A stretch of 64,000 bases of DNA from positions 744,001 to 808,000 of the forward strand of contig NZ_AJVC01000004.1 of NCBI RefSeq assembly GCF_000261365.1, written 5' to 3'. The stretch's first letter is position 1; each line of letters opens with the position of its first letter. Made by a program: the position numbers and the translations under genes. Source of the stretch: Herbaspirillum sp. GW103 (GTDB taxonomy: Bacteria; Pseudomonadota; Gammaproteobacteria; Burkholderiales; Burkholderiaceae_D). The notes under the pieces are model-generated. The model was not told the DNA's origin, searched no databases, and saw only the letters and a program-made list of their open reading frames with translations. Positions 1 to 9,216 of this stretch are shown here, piece by piece.

Positions 1-430
1 GGTCGATGGGGAAGAACAGTCCCGTATCCTTGATCTCCTGGTTCAACTGCTTGCGGGTGACACCGGCCTGGACGGTGGCGGTCAGGTCTTCGGCATTGAC
101 GGCCAGGACCTGGTTCATCTGCGACAGGTCCACCGTCACGCCGCCCTGCAGGGCCAGCACGTGGCCCTCCAGCGAGGTGCCGGCACCGTAGGGGATGATG
201 GGAGTGTCGTACTGGCTGCAGAGCTTGACGAAGGCGGCGACTTCCTCGGTGCTGTGGGCGAAGACCACGGCATCGGGCAGCATGGGATCGTAAGAGGATT
301 CATCGCGACCGTGGTGCTCGCGCATGGCCAGGGTGGTGGAGCAGCGCTCGCCGAAGAGGGCCTTGAGCTCGTCGAGCAGGGCCTGGGGCACGGGGCGTTT
401 CAGTTTCCGGGCGTCAACTAGGTGATTCAT
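1..430 (-). CDS. FAD-linked D-2-hydroxyacid dehydrogenase (D-lactate/glycolate oxidase GlcD type), N-terminal part
   Basis: Only the first 143 residues are inside the window; the gene runs off the left edge. The ATG is at 430. Residues about 45-143 carry the start of a PCMH-type FAD-binding domain: a segment with 'PYGAGTSLEGH' followed by 'GGVTVDLSQMN' and 'VQAGVTRKQLN', which is the pyrophosphate-binding region shared by D-lactate dehydrogenase (cytochrome), glycolate oxidase GlcD and alkyl-DHAP synthase. Members of the family oxidise a D-2-hydroxyacid and pass electrons to cytochrome c or quinone. The C-terminal FAD-oxidase domain, which would separate D-lactate from glycolate or 2-hydroxyglutarate specificity, is not visible, so the substrate is left open. 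The gene is divergent from the cobalamin adenosyltransferase gene. Confidence 0.85.
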   Translation of the reverse strand, partial: MNHLVDARKLKRPVPQALLDELKALFGERCSTTLAMREHHGRDESSYDPMLPDAVVFAHSTEEVAAFVKLCSQYDTPIIPYGAGTSLEGHVLALQGGVTVDLSQMNQVLAVNAEDLTATVQAGVTRKQLNQEIKDTGLFFPID

Positions 431-737
431 GCAGATTCTCTCAGGGGTCTGGTGTCTCGGTTCTTGTTATGGTCTTGTGCGGGAAGGATGCAGGGGCCGG
501 TGAAGCGGCATCGCTCGCCGCTCCAGTGGACTGACCACTGATCCAATCGGTGAATTTTACTCTCTTGCGGGCGCGAATTTGCGCAAATGTCGGCGCCCAA
601 GCCGCGCAGTCAGACAAATCAAGTGAATTGTTTACGCAATTTTTCCAGCAGGCGCGGCGCGCCTCGCAAGGTGTGGGAAACACTTGCCTTGGCCCTTGCT
701 TGCGCTTAAGCTGCCCGGCGAATCAACAAGGAGCATG
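431..737. other. Divergent intergenic region between the FAD-oxidase and cobalamin adenosyltransferase genes
   Basis: No coding frame is convincing here. The region must hold both divergent promoters. Two exact palindromes are visible: CAGTGG-ACTGA-CCACTG at 524-540 and ATTTGCGCAAAT at 577-588. The local sequence between 541 and 640 is AT-richer than the neighbouring genes, as expected of promoter DNA. I cannot assign unambiguous -35/-10 pairs. Confidence 0.5.
524..540. promoter_or_regulatory. Inverted repeat, candidate operator for the FAD-oxidase gene
   Basis: CAGTGG, a 5-nt spacer, CCACTG: a perfect 6+6 inverted repeat 94 nt upstream of the oxidase ATG. Genes for lactate and glycolate oxidases are often controlled by GntR (FadR-subfamily) repressors that bind short palindromes of this size. 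The sequence does not match a consensus I can name, so the regulator is unassigned. Confidence 0.35.
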
Positions 738-1292
738 ATGGGTAACCGACTTTCCAAGATCGCCACCCGCACGGGCGACGATGGCAGCACCGGCCTGGGC
801 GATGGCAGTCGCGTGGGCAAGGACAGCCTGCGCATCCAGGCACTGGGTGATGTGGATGAATTGAATTCGCAGCTGGGCCTGCTGCTGTGCGAGACGCTGC
901 CGGCTGCGCTGCGGGAGGAACTGGTGTCGATCCAGCACGACCTGTTCGACCTGGGCGGAGAGCTCTGCATTCCCGGTTATACGGTGCTGGCCGATGCGCA
1001 CCTGGCGCGGCTGGATGCGCTGCTGGAGAAATACAACGCCACCCTGCCCCCGTTGAAGGAATTCATCCTGCCGGGCGGCTCACGCACGGCGGCGCTGGCA
1101 CATGTATGCCGCACTGTGTGCCGCCGCGCCGAGCGCAGCGTGGTGATGCTGGAAAAATCGGAGGCGGGGGTGAATGCCCCGGCACGGCAGTATCTGAATC
1201 GCCTCTCCGACCTGTGCTTCGTACTGGCGCGCGTACTCAATCGCGAAGCGGGCGGGCAGGACGTGTTGTGGGAGAAGGGGCGGGAGCGCTGA
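738..1292 (+). CDS. ATP:cob(I)alamin adenosyltransferase, PduO type
   Basis: 184 residues, the usual size of a stand-alone PduO/MMAB adenosyltransferase, which transfers adenosyl from ATP to cob(I)alamin to form coenzyme B12. The N-terminal ATP-binding motif 'TRTGDDGSTGLGDG' is at residues 10-23, followed by 'ALGDVDELNSQLG', 'LGGELCIPG' and the conserved helix beginning 'FILPGGSRTAA', which leads into a 'CRRAER' segment. I chose the second of two adjacent ATGs (738) because AAGGAG at 728-733 lies 4 nt before it and only 1 nt before the ATG at 735. No cobalamin-dependent enzyme is adjacent, so the customer enzyme, for example methylmalonyl-CoA mutase, must lie elsewhere. Confidence 0.93.
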   Translation: MGNRLSKIATRTGDDGSTGLGDGSRVGKDSLRIQALGDVDELNSQLGLLLCETLPAALREELVSIQHDLFDLGGELCIPGYTVLADAHLARLDALLEKYNATLPPLKEFILPGGSRTAALAHVCRTVCRRAERSVVMLEKSEAGVNAPARQYLNRLSDLCFVLARVLNREAGGQDVLWEKGRER

Positions 1293-1323
1293 GCGCACTC
1301 CCGCTGCGAGGCGAGGACGAAGG

Positions 1324-2667
1324 CTACTGCGACGCGTCGGTCGGTTTGCTGCGCGCCAGACGCCAGGCGATCCCGCCCAGGGTGGCAACGGCGAGGATCA
1401 AGGTCATCCAGAGCACGATGTGGCGGGCACTGGCCGCAATGCGCGGCTCCTTTTCCTGCGCCATCGGCAGCCGTACACCCAGCGTGGCGATGCCCGTCTC
1501 GGGATGCGCGCCCATCAGCAATTCCCCGGTCGGCTGCGCCACCGCCGTGAGCGCGGCATTGCCCGCGCCGATCCTGAACGGCGCTGATCCCCGTGCTACG
1601 AAGGTCAGCTGCGCCGGGCGCCAGCCCAGGCTCACCTGAGGCAAGCCACTGCCGAGGCCGCCGTTGCGCATGTCCACCAAGATGCGCCAGTCACGCGCGG
1701 ACGTGGCCTCGAATTGCAACGGTGCCGAGCGCTCCTCTCCTGACTTTCCTTGCAAGCGGAACGCGGTTCCCGTGGCGATGCCGCGCCAGGCTGCCTTGGC
1801 ATCATCGCGGCTCTGCAAGCTGACCTTGGCGATGGTATTGGGCTGCGGCAAATCGATGCGCAGGCTTTCTACCGGATAGACGCCGCCGCTGGCGAACACA
1901 TATTCTCCCGCCTGGCTGCCGGCTCGGACCTGCGCTGCGGCCTGCCAGCGCAAGGGGGCGGCGCCGCTCCCGGCGACTGGCTCCGCCAGCAAGGTCTCGG
2001 ATGCGATCTCGGCGATTTCGGGCATGCCATCGGGCCAGCTCAGCCGCAGGTAGCGTTGTCGCAATCCTTCCAGCGCCACGCGCTCCTGGCGCAACTGCTT
2101 GTCGTTCGCGGAGGCGTTGAGCAGCTCGGCTTCCCCCACGGCGTGCCACTGCGTCAGGTCCGCGCTGCTTTCCACCCGGACGCGGCCCTGATATTGCGCC
2201 CCACGCAGATGAATACGCAAGGCGCTGACGGCTGCCTCCCGGCCCAGATCGACCAGGACGGTATCGTCAGAGGCGCGCGGCGCGGCGGGCGCACCAAGCT
2301 CGGCGCGCAAGCTACCATCGGCCCCCAGCAAGACCCCCAGCCGGCCCTGGCCAGCCGTCCTGGCCGCCGTGGGCACGGCAAACCAGTTCACCGGCGCCAG
2401 CACCGCGCGCTGGATCGGGGCGGGAACGCTGGCCGCCTCCAGCGAGAACGGTACCTGCTCTCCGGCCCCGTTGAGGATGCGTACATCACCCAGGTCGCTG
2501 CGCTGGCTGGCCGCATAAATCTCCGGCGGCAAGCGCATGCGGTAATACGGACCGGTGCCGCTCACGGTGAGCCCATACCATTGCGTCACGACCGGCGGCG
2601 GCGCCTCACCGGCCTGCGCCACCAGCGCCACCAGGCTGGCGCAGAAACCCATCATCATCCGCTTCAT
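1324..2667 (-). CDS. DUF3999 family exported membrane-anchored protein
   Basis: 447 residues. A signal peptide opens the protein (Met-Lys-Arg followed by a hydrophobic stretch ending near 'AQAGEAPPP'), most of the chain is predicted periplasmic beta-rich sequence, and a single membrane segment near the C-terminus ('HIVLWMTLILAVATLGGIAW') precedes a short basic tail. The start at 2667 overlaps the stop of the DUF2339 gene by 4 nt (ATGA) and has an AGGAGG ribosome site inside that gene, so the two are translationally coupled. DUF3999 proteins commonly accompany DUF2339 proteins. The function is unknown; the discoidin-like segment in the middle ('VRVESSADLTQWHAVGEAEL') suggests carbohydrate or envelope binding, but that is inference. 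Confidence 0.85.
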   Translation of the reverse strand: MKRMMMGFCASLVALVAQAGEAPPPVVTQWYGLTVSGTGPYYRMRLPPEIYAASQRSDLGDVRILNGAGEQVPFSLEAASVPAPIQRAVLAPVNWFAVPTAARTAGQGRLGVLLGADGSLRAELGAPAAPRASDDTVLVDLGREAAVSALRIHLRGAQYQGRVRVESSADLTQWHAVGEAELLNASANDKQLRQERVALEGLRQRYLRLSWPDGMPEIAEIASETLLAEPVAGSGAAPLRWQAAAQVRAGSQAGEYVFASGGVYPVESLRIDLPQPNTIAKVSLQSRDDAKAAWRGIATGTAFRLQGKSGEERSAPLQFEATSARDWRILVDMRNGGLGSGLPQVSLGWRPAQLTFVARGSAPFRIGAGNAALTAVAQPTGELLMGAHPETGIATLGVRLPMAQEKEPRIAASARHIVLWMTLILAVATLGGIAWRLARSKPTDASQ

Positions 2668-5552
2668 GGCTTGACCTCCTCTGGCGTAGCCTGCCTGGGT
2701 GGCAAGGGCGAGAAATACCCCACCAGCAACAGCAGCACCCCGACCCCGATGAAGGCCACAATCCTTTCCAGGCCCTGGATGCGCGAGAGGTCGAACAGGA
2801 ACAGCTTGATCACCGTCCCCCCCAGCAGGGCGCCACCGGCGAACCACAGCATGCGCATGCCGCCGCGCGTGGCAATGACCTGCATGGTGAGCGCGCACAA
2901 AGCCCAGAACACCGTCAACGCGGCCTGGGCCAGCGCGGAATGCGAAATGTCGGCCAGCGTGTACGGCAGCCCGGTCCAGTGATGCAGGGTGCGCAGCAGC
3001 AGCGCGTTGAACCACAGGAACACCGTGGCGAATGCCAGATAATTCATTTCCACCGGCGGTTCACTCACCTTCAGTTGGCGCAAACGCCCTATCCATGCGG
3101 CCACTGCAACAAAGGCCAGTAATTGCGCTACGTCCAGGGGGTTGAGCAGGGGCAGCCAGAACAGTGGTGCGGCGTCGCCCTCGCTGGCGGCACTGCCGAT
3201 GCTCCAGACCCACAACAGCAGCGCCAGTGGTGCTGCGCCCCAGACCTGGTAAAGCCAGGCATGCGCGGCCACCGGCCAGCGCAGCCGGGAACCCAGGGTA
3301 GCCACCGCCAGCAGGCACAGTCCCAGTCCATAGGCCCAGGCGCTCCAGCTCCACGCGCCTTCGGGGACGAATTGGCGCAGGCGCCAGTAGCCCTCGAAGG
3401 CCAGCAAGGCACACAACATCCAGAAACTGAGCAGGTGCTGCAGGGCATGGGGCGACCAGCGTGACGTCTCTTCGCGCTCTTGCCCCTTCTCCAGGCGCCA
3501 CAGGATGGCGTAGGTCGACACCACGGCCAGCGGCCAGGCCAACCATCCCCAAGCGGTCAGCGGCGCCGCAGATGTGAGGAACAGGCCCAGTGTCAGCAGA
3601 GCCAGCAGCGGTGCCAACGCCTGCTCGACGCATCGGGCCAGCGGCCAGGCCAGCAGGCAACGTGCAGCATGTGCCAGCCAGGCCGTGAGAATGGCCCACA
3701 GCACCAGCGCCGGCAGGATGAAGGACACCGCCTCGGGGTAGGCCAGCGGGGCGGCGTGGGACTGGATCTCCCGCACTCCGGCAGCCGCCCACCAGCACAG
3801 GCCCCAGAGCGCAGCGGCCAGTCCCGCTTCGGGCAGCCAGACGTGCCAGCGTCCCGCATCGCTGCGCACCTGCAACCACCATCCGATGAAGAGCCCCGCC
3901 AGCGCGATCATCAGCATGAACAGGAAGCCGGCATTGGCCACGGGCAGCGCCGAGATGCCGACCGGCTCGCCCCAGGAAGCCAGGAAGGCCACTGCCGCCG
4001 CACCCTGCATCAGCAAGCCGGACAGCAGTGCCAGCAGCCGGCGCTGGCGCACCGACATCCAGACCAGGGCGGCTCCCTCGATCGCCCAGGCGGCACCGGT
4101 GGTCTGCCCGGAGAATGCGAAGGGCAGCGCCAGGGTGGCAAAGATGGCACCGAGCGCGAGCATGGCATCGAACAGCAAGCCCAGCCGCTGCCGCCAGCGC
4201 ATCAGTCCCGCTGCGACCAGCAGATAGAAAGCCGACAAGGCCACGGCGCTCCAGGCCAGGCCGAAAGGCATGGACTTGACCATTGCCGCCTGCAGCGCCG
4301 TGGCGGCAATGGGCGTACCGAACACCAGCGTCCCATCCACATAATGCTGTACGACGCACTCGCGGCGCAGGGCATACAGGAGAGATATCCCGACATACAT
4401 GAGCAGGAACAGCACCAGGAAGGCTTCGGTGCTGGCGAAATGCTCCGGAGCATAGGCGGTCGCGCCCCAGATCGAACCGATCACGAAGGTGAAGGAAAAT
4501 CCCAGCAGGTTGAGCGCGCGCCAGGCCTTGAACCAGGCGATGGCAAAGATGCCGGCGTTGAGCAAGGCGTAATAGCTGAACAGTGCGACATGGCTGCCGC
4601 CGCCGCTACTGACCAGCACCGGCGCCAGAGAGCCGCCCGCGCTGCCCATGAAGGCCAGGGTAGCCGCATCCTGCCGGATCGCCAGAAAGGCGCTCAGGGC
4701 GCAGATCACCACCATCAGAGGCAAGGCCATGCCGGGGGCAATGAGCGCATACAGTTTGACTGCCGCAAAGACCGTGAGATACAGCACCCCCACCCCGCCG
4801 CCTTGCAGCAGGAGTCCGTACACGGTGCGACGCTCACGCAGGCGCCAGCCCAGCCCCAGCAGAACGGCTGCGCCCAGGGCGGTCCCGGCCAGACGCAATT
4901 CGATGGGCAGCAGGCTGTTGCTGGCAGCGTACTTGAGCAGGAAGGCGACGCCAAAGAACAGCACGATGATCCCCACGCGGACCACTGTATTGCCGCCCAG
5001 CAGCCAGTCCCGCGCTGCATGGAAAGCACGCTCCAGCAGGTCCGGTGCGGCAGGCATGGCAGGCGGCACCTCAGCTTTGCGCTGGGCAGTCGTGCTCGCC
5101 TGGACCGCAGGTGGATGCTCGGGTTGCGCAAGGGACGGGACGATGGCCGGGTCAGGCGCTGGTGCAAGCGATTCGGACACGGAGGACGCAGTGAGAGCGA
5201 CAGGCTTGCTGTCGGCACGACGGGGCCGGACGTCTTCAGGGAGATCCGCCGCGATGGGCGGTTCAGGTTGAGGCAGGTAATGAGGGGATTCCCGGCGTAG
5301 CCGCTCCACCTCTTCACTGAGCATGTTCACCCGGTCTTCCAGCTGTCTCACGCGTGCGGCCAGCGAGGCCGTCGGTGCCGTACCGGTGAAGGCGGCCGGC
5401 GGCGCCTCTTCCTCGACCGGTGCAAACATCACGTTGCCGAGCCAGAAACCCAGCCCCGCTACCAGGATCATCGTGGGGCCGATGGACCAATCACCGGCCA
5501 AGGCCAGCACGATGCCCGCTATACCGCCGACTATCGTCAACACCCATCTCAT
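2664..5552 (-). CDS. DUF2339 family polytopic membrane protein
   Basis: 962 residues. After one N-terminal membrane hairpin comes a cytoplasmic segment of about 100-150 residues with a coiled-coil ('RVRQLEDRVNMLSEEVERL') and a Pro/Ala-rich linker, then some two dozen hydrophobic segments to the C-terminus. This is the architecture of the DUF2339 family, whose role is uncharacterised. The ATG at 5552 is preceded by GAGGAGA; an upstream in-frame extension lacks membrane-protein character and was rejected. The gene is cotranscribed with the DUF3999 gene, whose ATG overlaps its stop. A TTTCC-N4-GGAAA palindrome lies 82 nt upstream. Confidence 0.88.
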   Translation of the reverse strand: MRWVLTIVGGIAGIVLALAGDWSIGPTMILVAGLGFWLGNVMFAPVEEEAPPAAFTGTAPTASLAARVRQLEDRVNMLSEEVERLRRESPHYLPQPEPPIAADLPEDVRPRRADSKPVALTASSVSESLAPAPDPAIVPSLAQPEHPPAVQASTTAQRKAEVPPAMPAAPDLLERAFHAARDWLLGGNTVVRVGIIVLFFGVAFLLKYAASNSLLPIELRLAGTALGAAVLLGLGWRLRERRTVYGLLLQGGGVGVLYLTVFAAVKLYALIAPGMALPLMVVICALSAFLAIRQDAATLAFMGSAGGSLAPVLVSSGGGSHVALFSYYALLNAGIFAIAWFKAWRALNLLGFSFTFVIGSIWGATAYAPEHFASTEAFLVLFLLMYVGISLLYALRRECVVQHYVDGTLVFGTPIAATALQAAMVKSMPFGLAWSAVALSAFYLLVAAGLMRWRQRLGLLFDAMLALGAIFATLALPFAFSGQTTGAAWAIEGAALVWMSVRQRRLLALLSGLLMQGAAAVAFLASWGEPVGISALPVANAGFLFMLMIALAGLFIGWWLQVRSDAGRWHVWLPEAGLAAALWGLCWWAAAGVREIQSHAAPLAYPEAVSFILPALVLWAILTAWLAHAARCLLAWPLARCVEQALAPLLALLTLGLFLTSAAPLTAWGWLAWPLAVVSTYAILWRLEKGQEREETSRWSPHALQHLLSFWMLCALLAFEGYWRLRQFVPEGAWSWSAWAYGLGLCLLAVATLGSRLRWPVAAHAWLYQVWGAAPLALLLWVWSIGSAASEGDAAPLFWLPLLNPLDVAQLLAFVAVAAWIGRLRQLKVSEPPVEMNYLAFATVFLWFNALLLRTLHHWTGLPYTLADISHSALAQAALTVFWALCALTMQVIATRGGMRMLWFAGGALLGGTVIKLFLFDLSRIQGLERIVAFIGVGVLLLLVGYFSPLPPRQATPEEVKP

Positions 5553-5633
5553 GGGCCTCTCCTCATTTGAATTCTTGCAGGAAGATTTCAGGAGCGAGCG
5601 CGCACAGCCGCCGGTCACCCCTTCACGAAAAAT

Positions 5634-5649
5634 ATTTCCACAAGGAAAT
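5634..5649. promoter_or_regulatory. Palindrome ATTTCC-ACAA-GGAAAT upstream of the DUF2339-DUF3999 operon
   Basis: A perfect 6+6 inverted repeat in AT-rich DNA, 82 nt before the DUF2339 start codon. A closely similar sequence occurs upstream of the vgrG remnant (41870-41883) and a looser one upstream of argC (23362-23374). It could be a shared operator or an AT-rich promoter element; no protein can be named. Confidence 0.35.
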
Positions 5650-5760
5650 TATTTGAATGAACGAGGTCTTTGACCGGTGCGGCTGCAGGATGTTCAACCG
5701 ATGAGAAAATGCGCCGCATCCCTCGGCTGCCGAGGGATGCGGCTGGCGGGGAAAGAAGCG

Positions 5761-7626
5761 TCAGCCGTTGTTGACGACCAGCCGGGTCTGGTCCTTGCCG
5801 AAACGCTGCACGATGGACTGGGCAATGCCATCGGCATCCAGCCCGCATTGCGCCAGCAGTTGTGCGGCATCACCGTGATCGATGAAGCGGTCCGGCAGGC
5901 CCAGGTGCAGCACCGGCTTGTTGATGCCGGCTGCGGCCAGTGCTTCGGAGACGGCCGCACCGGCGCCGCCCATGATGCAGCCCTCTTCCACCGTGACCAG
6001 CGCATCGTGGGAGGCGGCCAGTTGTTTGACCAGTTCCACGTCCAGCGGCTTGATGAAGCGCATGTTGGCCACCGTGGCATTGAGCTTGTCGCCCGCGCTC
6101 AGGGCGGGTGCCAGCAGGCTGCCGAAAGCCAGGATGGCGACATCCCGGCCCTGGCGGCGAATTTCGCCGCGGCCCAGCGGCAGGGTCTCCAAGGTCTTCT
6201 CCACTGCCGCACCCACGCCTGCACCGCGCGGATAACGCACTGCGGCCGGGCCGGGATACTGATAGGCCGTAGAGAGCATCTTGCGGCACTCGTTCTCGTC
6301 GGAAGCGGCCATCACCACCATGTTGGGAATGCAGCGCAGGAAGGCCAGGTCATAGTTGCCGGCGTGGGTGGCACCATCGGCACCGACCAGACCGGCGCGG
6401 TCCAGGGCGAAGGTCACGTCCAGGTTCTGCAGGGCCACGTCATGGATCAACTGGTCGTAGGCGCGTTGCAGGAAGGTCGAGTAGATCGCCACCACCGGCT
6501 TCATGCCCTCGCAGGCCATGCCGGCGGCGAAGGTGACGGCGTGCTGTTCGGCGATGCCGACGTCGTAATAACGTTTCGGGAAGGTCTTCTCAAAGCCCAC
6601 CATGCCCGAGCCCTCGCGCATGGCCGGGGTGATACCGACCAGTTTTTCATCGGCGGCGGCCATGTCGCACAGCCATTGACCGAAGACCTGGGTATAGGTC
6701 AGCTTGCCGCCCGCGCTGGGCTTGATGCCTTCGCTGGGATTGAATTTGCCGGGACCGTGATAGAGCACCGGATCGGCCTCGGCCAGCTTGTAGCCTTGTC
6801 CCTTCTTGGTGACCACGTGCAGGAACTGCGGTCCCTTGAGCTGCTTCAGGTTCTGCAGCGTGGGGATGAGCGAATCGAGATCATGGCCATCGATGGGGCC
6901 GATGTAGTTGAAGCCGAATTCCTCGAACATGGTGGCCGGGACCACCATGCCCTTGGCGTGTTCTTCCAGACGCTTGGCCAGCTCCAGCACCGGGCCGGGC
7001 AGCACCGACTTGCCCACGTCGCGCGCCTTTGCGTAGAACTTGCCCGACATCAGGCGCGCCAGGTAGCGATTGAGCGCACCCACCGGCGGCGAGATCGACA
7101 TGTCATTGTCGTTGAGGATCACCAGCAGGTTGATGTCCTCATGCACGCCCGCATTGTTGAGCGCTTCGAAAGCCATGCCCGCAGTCATGGCGCCGTCGCC
7201 GATGACGGCAATCGCATGGCGGTCCGAACCCTGCGTCCTGGCCGCCAGCGCCATGCCCAGCGCGGCCGAGATGGAGGTCGAGGAATGCGCCGTGCCGAAG
7301 GTGTCGTATTGACTTTCGATACGGCGCGGGAAGCCCGAGATGCCCTCCTGCTGGCGCAGCGTATCCATGCGGTCACGACGGCCGGTGAGGATCTTGTGCG
7401 GATAAGTCTGATGGCCCACGTCCCAGACGATGCGGTCTTCAGGGGTGTTGAAGACGTAATGCAGCGCGATGGTCAGCTCGACCGTGCCCAGGTTCGAAGA
7501 CAAGTGGCCGCCGGTCTTGGAGACCGAGTCCAGCAGGAAACCGCGCAGCTCTTCGGCCAGCGGCTTCAATTGAGGGCGGGACAGGCGGCGCAGGTCGGCC
7601 GGGTCGTTGATGGTAGTGAGGAGCAT
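5761..7626 (-). CDS. dxs: 1-deoxy-D-xylulose-5-phosphate synthase
   Basis: 621 residues, standard length. The enzyme condenses pyruvate and glyceraldehyde-3-phosphate, with thiamine diphosphate, into DXP, the first step of the MEP isoprenoid pathway and the precursor for thiamine and pyridoxal synthesis. Visible signatures are 'GGHLSSNLG' (from residue 39), the ThDP/Mg motif '[18 protein letters not shown]' (143-160) and its paired Asn segment '[10 protein letters not shown]', the transketolase-type pyrimidine-binding segment containing '[15 protein letters not shown]', and a C-terminal transketolase domain. It is the last gene of an xseB-ispA-dxs operon, 91 nt after ispA. Confidence 0.98.
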   Translation of the reverse strand: MLLTTINDPADLRRLSRPQLKPLAEELRGFLLDSVSKTGGHLSSNLGTVELTIALHYVFNTPEDRIVWDVGHQTYPHKILTGRRDRMDTLRQQEGISGFPRRIESQYDTFGTAHSSTSISAALGMALAARTQGSDRHAIAVIGDGAMTAGMAFEALNNAGVHEDINLLVILNDNDMSISPPVGALNRYLARLMSGKFYAKARDVGKSVLPGPVLELAKRLEEHAKGMVVPATMFEEFGFNYIGPIDGHDLDSLIPTLQNLKQLKGPQFLHVVTKKGQGYKLAEADPVLYHGPGKFNPSEGIKPSAGGKLTYTQVFGQWLCDMAAADEKLVGITPAMREGSGMVGFEKTFPKRYYDVGIAEQHAVTFAAGMACEGMKPVVAIYSTFLQRAYDQLIHDVALQNLDVTFALDRAGLVGADGATHAGNYDLAFLRCIPNMVVMAASDENECRKMLSTAYQYPGPAAVRYPRGAGVGAAVEKTLETLPLGRGEIRRQGRDVAILAFGSLLAPALSAGDKLNATVANMRFIKPLDVELVKQLAASHDALVTVEEGCIMGGAGAAVSEALAAAGINKPVLHLGLPDRFIDHGDAAQLLAQCGLDADGIAQSIVQRFGKDQTRLVVNNG

Positions 7627-7717
7627 CTGTTCTTACCGTGTTGGGATCTGAAGCCCGCGCCTGGCATATGCCGCGCGGTCCGTCTTCATGCCTGGGTTGT
7701 GTCGGTGATCGGGTCGC

Positions 7718-8665
7718 TCAAGTCTTTCTCTGCACGATCAGGTCGGCCAGCTCGCGCAGGCGGCGCGCCTTCTCGCCAAAGGGCAGCAGCGCCGCATGCG
7801 CGTTGCCGCGCAGTTTCTCGGCCAGCGCCTGAGATTCGGCCAGGCCCAGGATCGAGACATAGGTCGGCTTGTTGTCGGCCGCATCCTTGCCCGCCGTCTT
7901 GCCCAGCGTGGCCGAGTCGGCGGTGGCATCAAGGATGTCATCGACCACCTGAAAAGCCAGGCCGATGGCGCGCGCATACTCGTCCAGCGCGGCGCTCTCG
8001 TCGGCCGTCAGGGCCTTGCCGCCCAGCGCGCCCAGCAGCACGGCTGCGCGCAGCAGGGCACCGGTCTTGAGGCGGTGCATCTGTTCCAGTTCGGCCAGCG
8101 ACAGGGTCATGCCGACGCTGGCCAGGTCAATCGCCTGGCCGCCGCACATGCCCACCGAACCGGCCGCCTGGGCCAGCAGGTTGACCATGCGCAGCTGGCG
8201 CGCCGAAAGACCGGGATCGTGCTGGCCGAGTTCGGCCTCCAGCGGCGCCGACAGGGTCTCGAAAGCCTGTGCCTGCAGGGCATCACCGACCAGCAGCGCA
8301 GTCGCTTCGTCGTACTGCACGTGCACGGTAGGCTTGCCGCGGCGCAGGGCATCGTCATCCATGCAGGGCATGTCGTCATGCACCAGCGAATAGACGTGGA
8401 TCATCTCGACTGCAGCCGCAGCCCGGTCCAGCAGCACGCGCGGCGTGGCGAAGATGTCTCCGGCCGCGTAGACCAGCAGCGGGCGCACCCGCTTGCCGCC
8501 CTCCATGGCAGTGTAGCGCATGGCTTCATGCAGGCGCGCCGGCACTACCGAAGTCGGCGCCAGGAAGCGGTCCAGCACGTCTTCCATGCCACCCTGCACC
8601 TGACCAGTCCAGTCGGCAAAAGCTAGCGGGGCCTGCGCGCTGGCGGCCGGCATCTGTGCATTCAT
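7718..8665 (-). CDS. ispA: Farnesyl diphosphate synthase (short-chain polyprenyl synthase)
   Basis: 315 residues. It makes geranyl and farnesyl diphosphate from IPP and DMAPP in the cytoplasm. The first aspartate-rich motif 'DDMPCMD' is at 97-103, the substrate-binding 'GGKRVRPLLVYAAG' just before it at 56-69, and the second aspartate-rich motif 'DDILD' follows 'GLAFQVV'. The start codon at 8665 shares one base with the xseB stop (TGATG), indicating translational coupling; a TTG one codon upstream is less likely. With dxs downstream, the operon covers entry to and elongation in isoprenoid synthesis. Confidence 0.96.
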   Translation of the reverse strand: MNAQMPAASAQAPLAFADWTGQVQGGMEDVLDRFLAPTSVVPARLHEAMRYTAMEGGKRVRPLLVYAAGDIFATPRVLLDRAAAAVEMIHVYSLVHDDMPCMDDDALRRGKPTVHVQYDEATALLVGDALQAQAFETLSAPLEAELGQHDPGLSARQLRMVNLLAQAAGSVGMCGGQAIDLASVGMTLSLAELEQMHRLKTGALLRAAVLLGALGGKALTADESAALDEYARAIGLAFQVVDDILDATADSATLGKTAGKDAADNKPTYVSILGLAESQALAEKLRGNAHAALLPFGEKARRLRELADLIVQRKT

Positions 8666-8949
8666 CAATCGTCCCCGGCGGAAGCGTCCGCTGCGTTGAA
8701 GGGCTTGAGCATGTCGCCCTCGAGCAGCTTGACCTGGCTGTCCACCTTCTCGAGCTGACCGGCACAGAACTTGACCAGTTCGGAACCGCGCTTGTAGGCG
8801 GCCACCGAAGCTTCCAGCGGCAGCTCGCCGGCTTCCATGCGGGCCACGAGCTGTTCCAGCTCCTTCATCGCGTCTTCGAAGGAGACAGGCAGGGCCTCGG
8901 CCGCCGCAGAGGCAGCAGCAGAGGATGCAGCAGCAGAGGTTCTAGGCAT
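8665..8949 (-). CDS. xseB: Exodeoxyribonuclease VII small subunit
   Basis: 94 residues. The conserved core 'SFEDAMKELEQLVARMEAGELPLE' region (written here only by name: residues about 23-47) and the following 'YKRGSELVKFCAGQL' helix are diagnostic of XseB, the helical small subunit that binds XseA in the single-strand exonuclease. The N-terminal 20 residues are an Ala/Ser-rich low-complexity extension. It is the first gene of the xseB-ispA-dxs operon, a very common order in proteobacteria; xseA is not in this window. Confidence 0.95.
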   Translation of the reverse strand: MPRTSAAASSAAASAAAEALPVSFEDAMKELEQLVARMEAGELPLEASVAAYKRGSELVKFCAGQLEKVDSQVKLLEGDMLKPFNAADASAGDD

Positions 8950-9216
8950 ATCGACCCATTCAAAAATTCAGCCGGGTATTTTAGAACAAACCGGCGATCC
9001 CCAAGTCAATGAAGGGCGTGGAAATGTCGGGGCATTTCGAGCCGAGCTTGTAAATTCGGCCAATTTACTGGCATTTTGGCCACAAAACCCGGCCCCTTAT
9101 GGGGGTTTTATGGCATAATCCACGGTTCTGTCCAAAATTTCCTCTTCATATTATTTGAACACAGGTTTTTGCGGATTTTCTTCCTTAGGTTGGTGCAAAT
9201 TAATTTGGGGGCGGAA

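Noticed and set aside
3480-5300. Very long plus-strand open frame opposite the DUF2339 gene
   Set aside because: It is Gln/Arg/Gly/His-rich, has no family resemblance and is the mirror of a high-GC gene with strong third-position bias. The opposite strand encodes a regular polytopic membrane protein.
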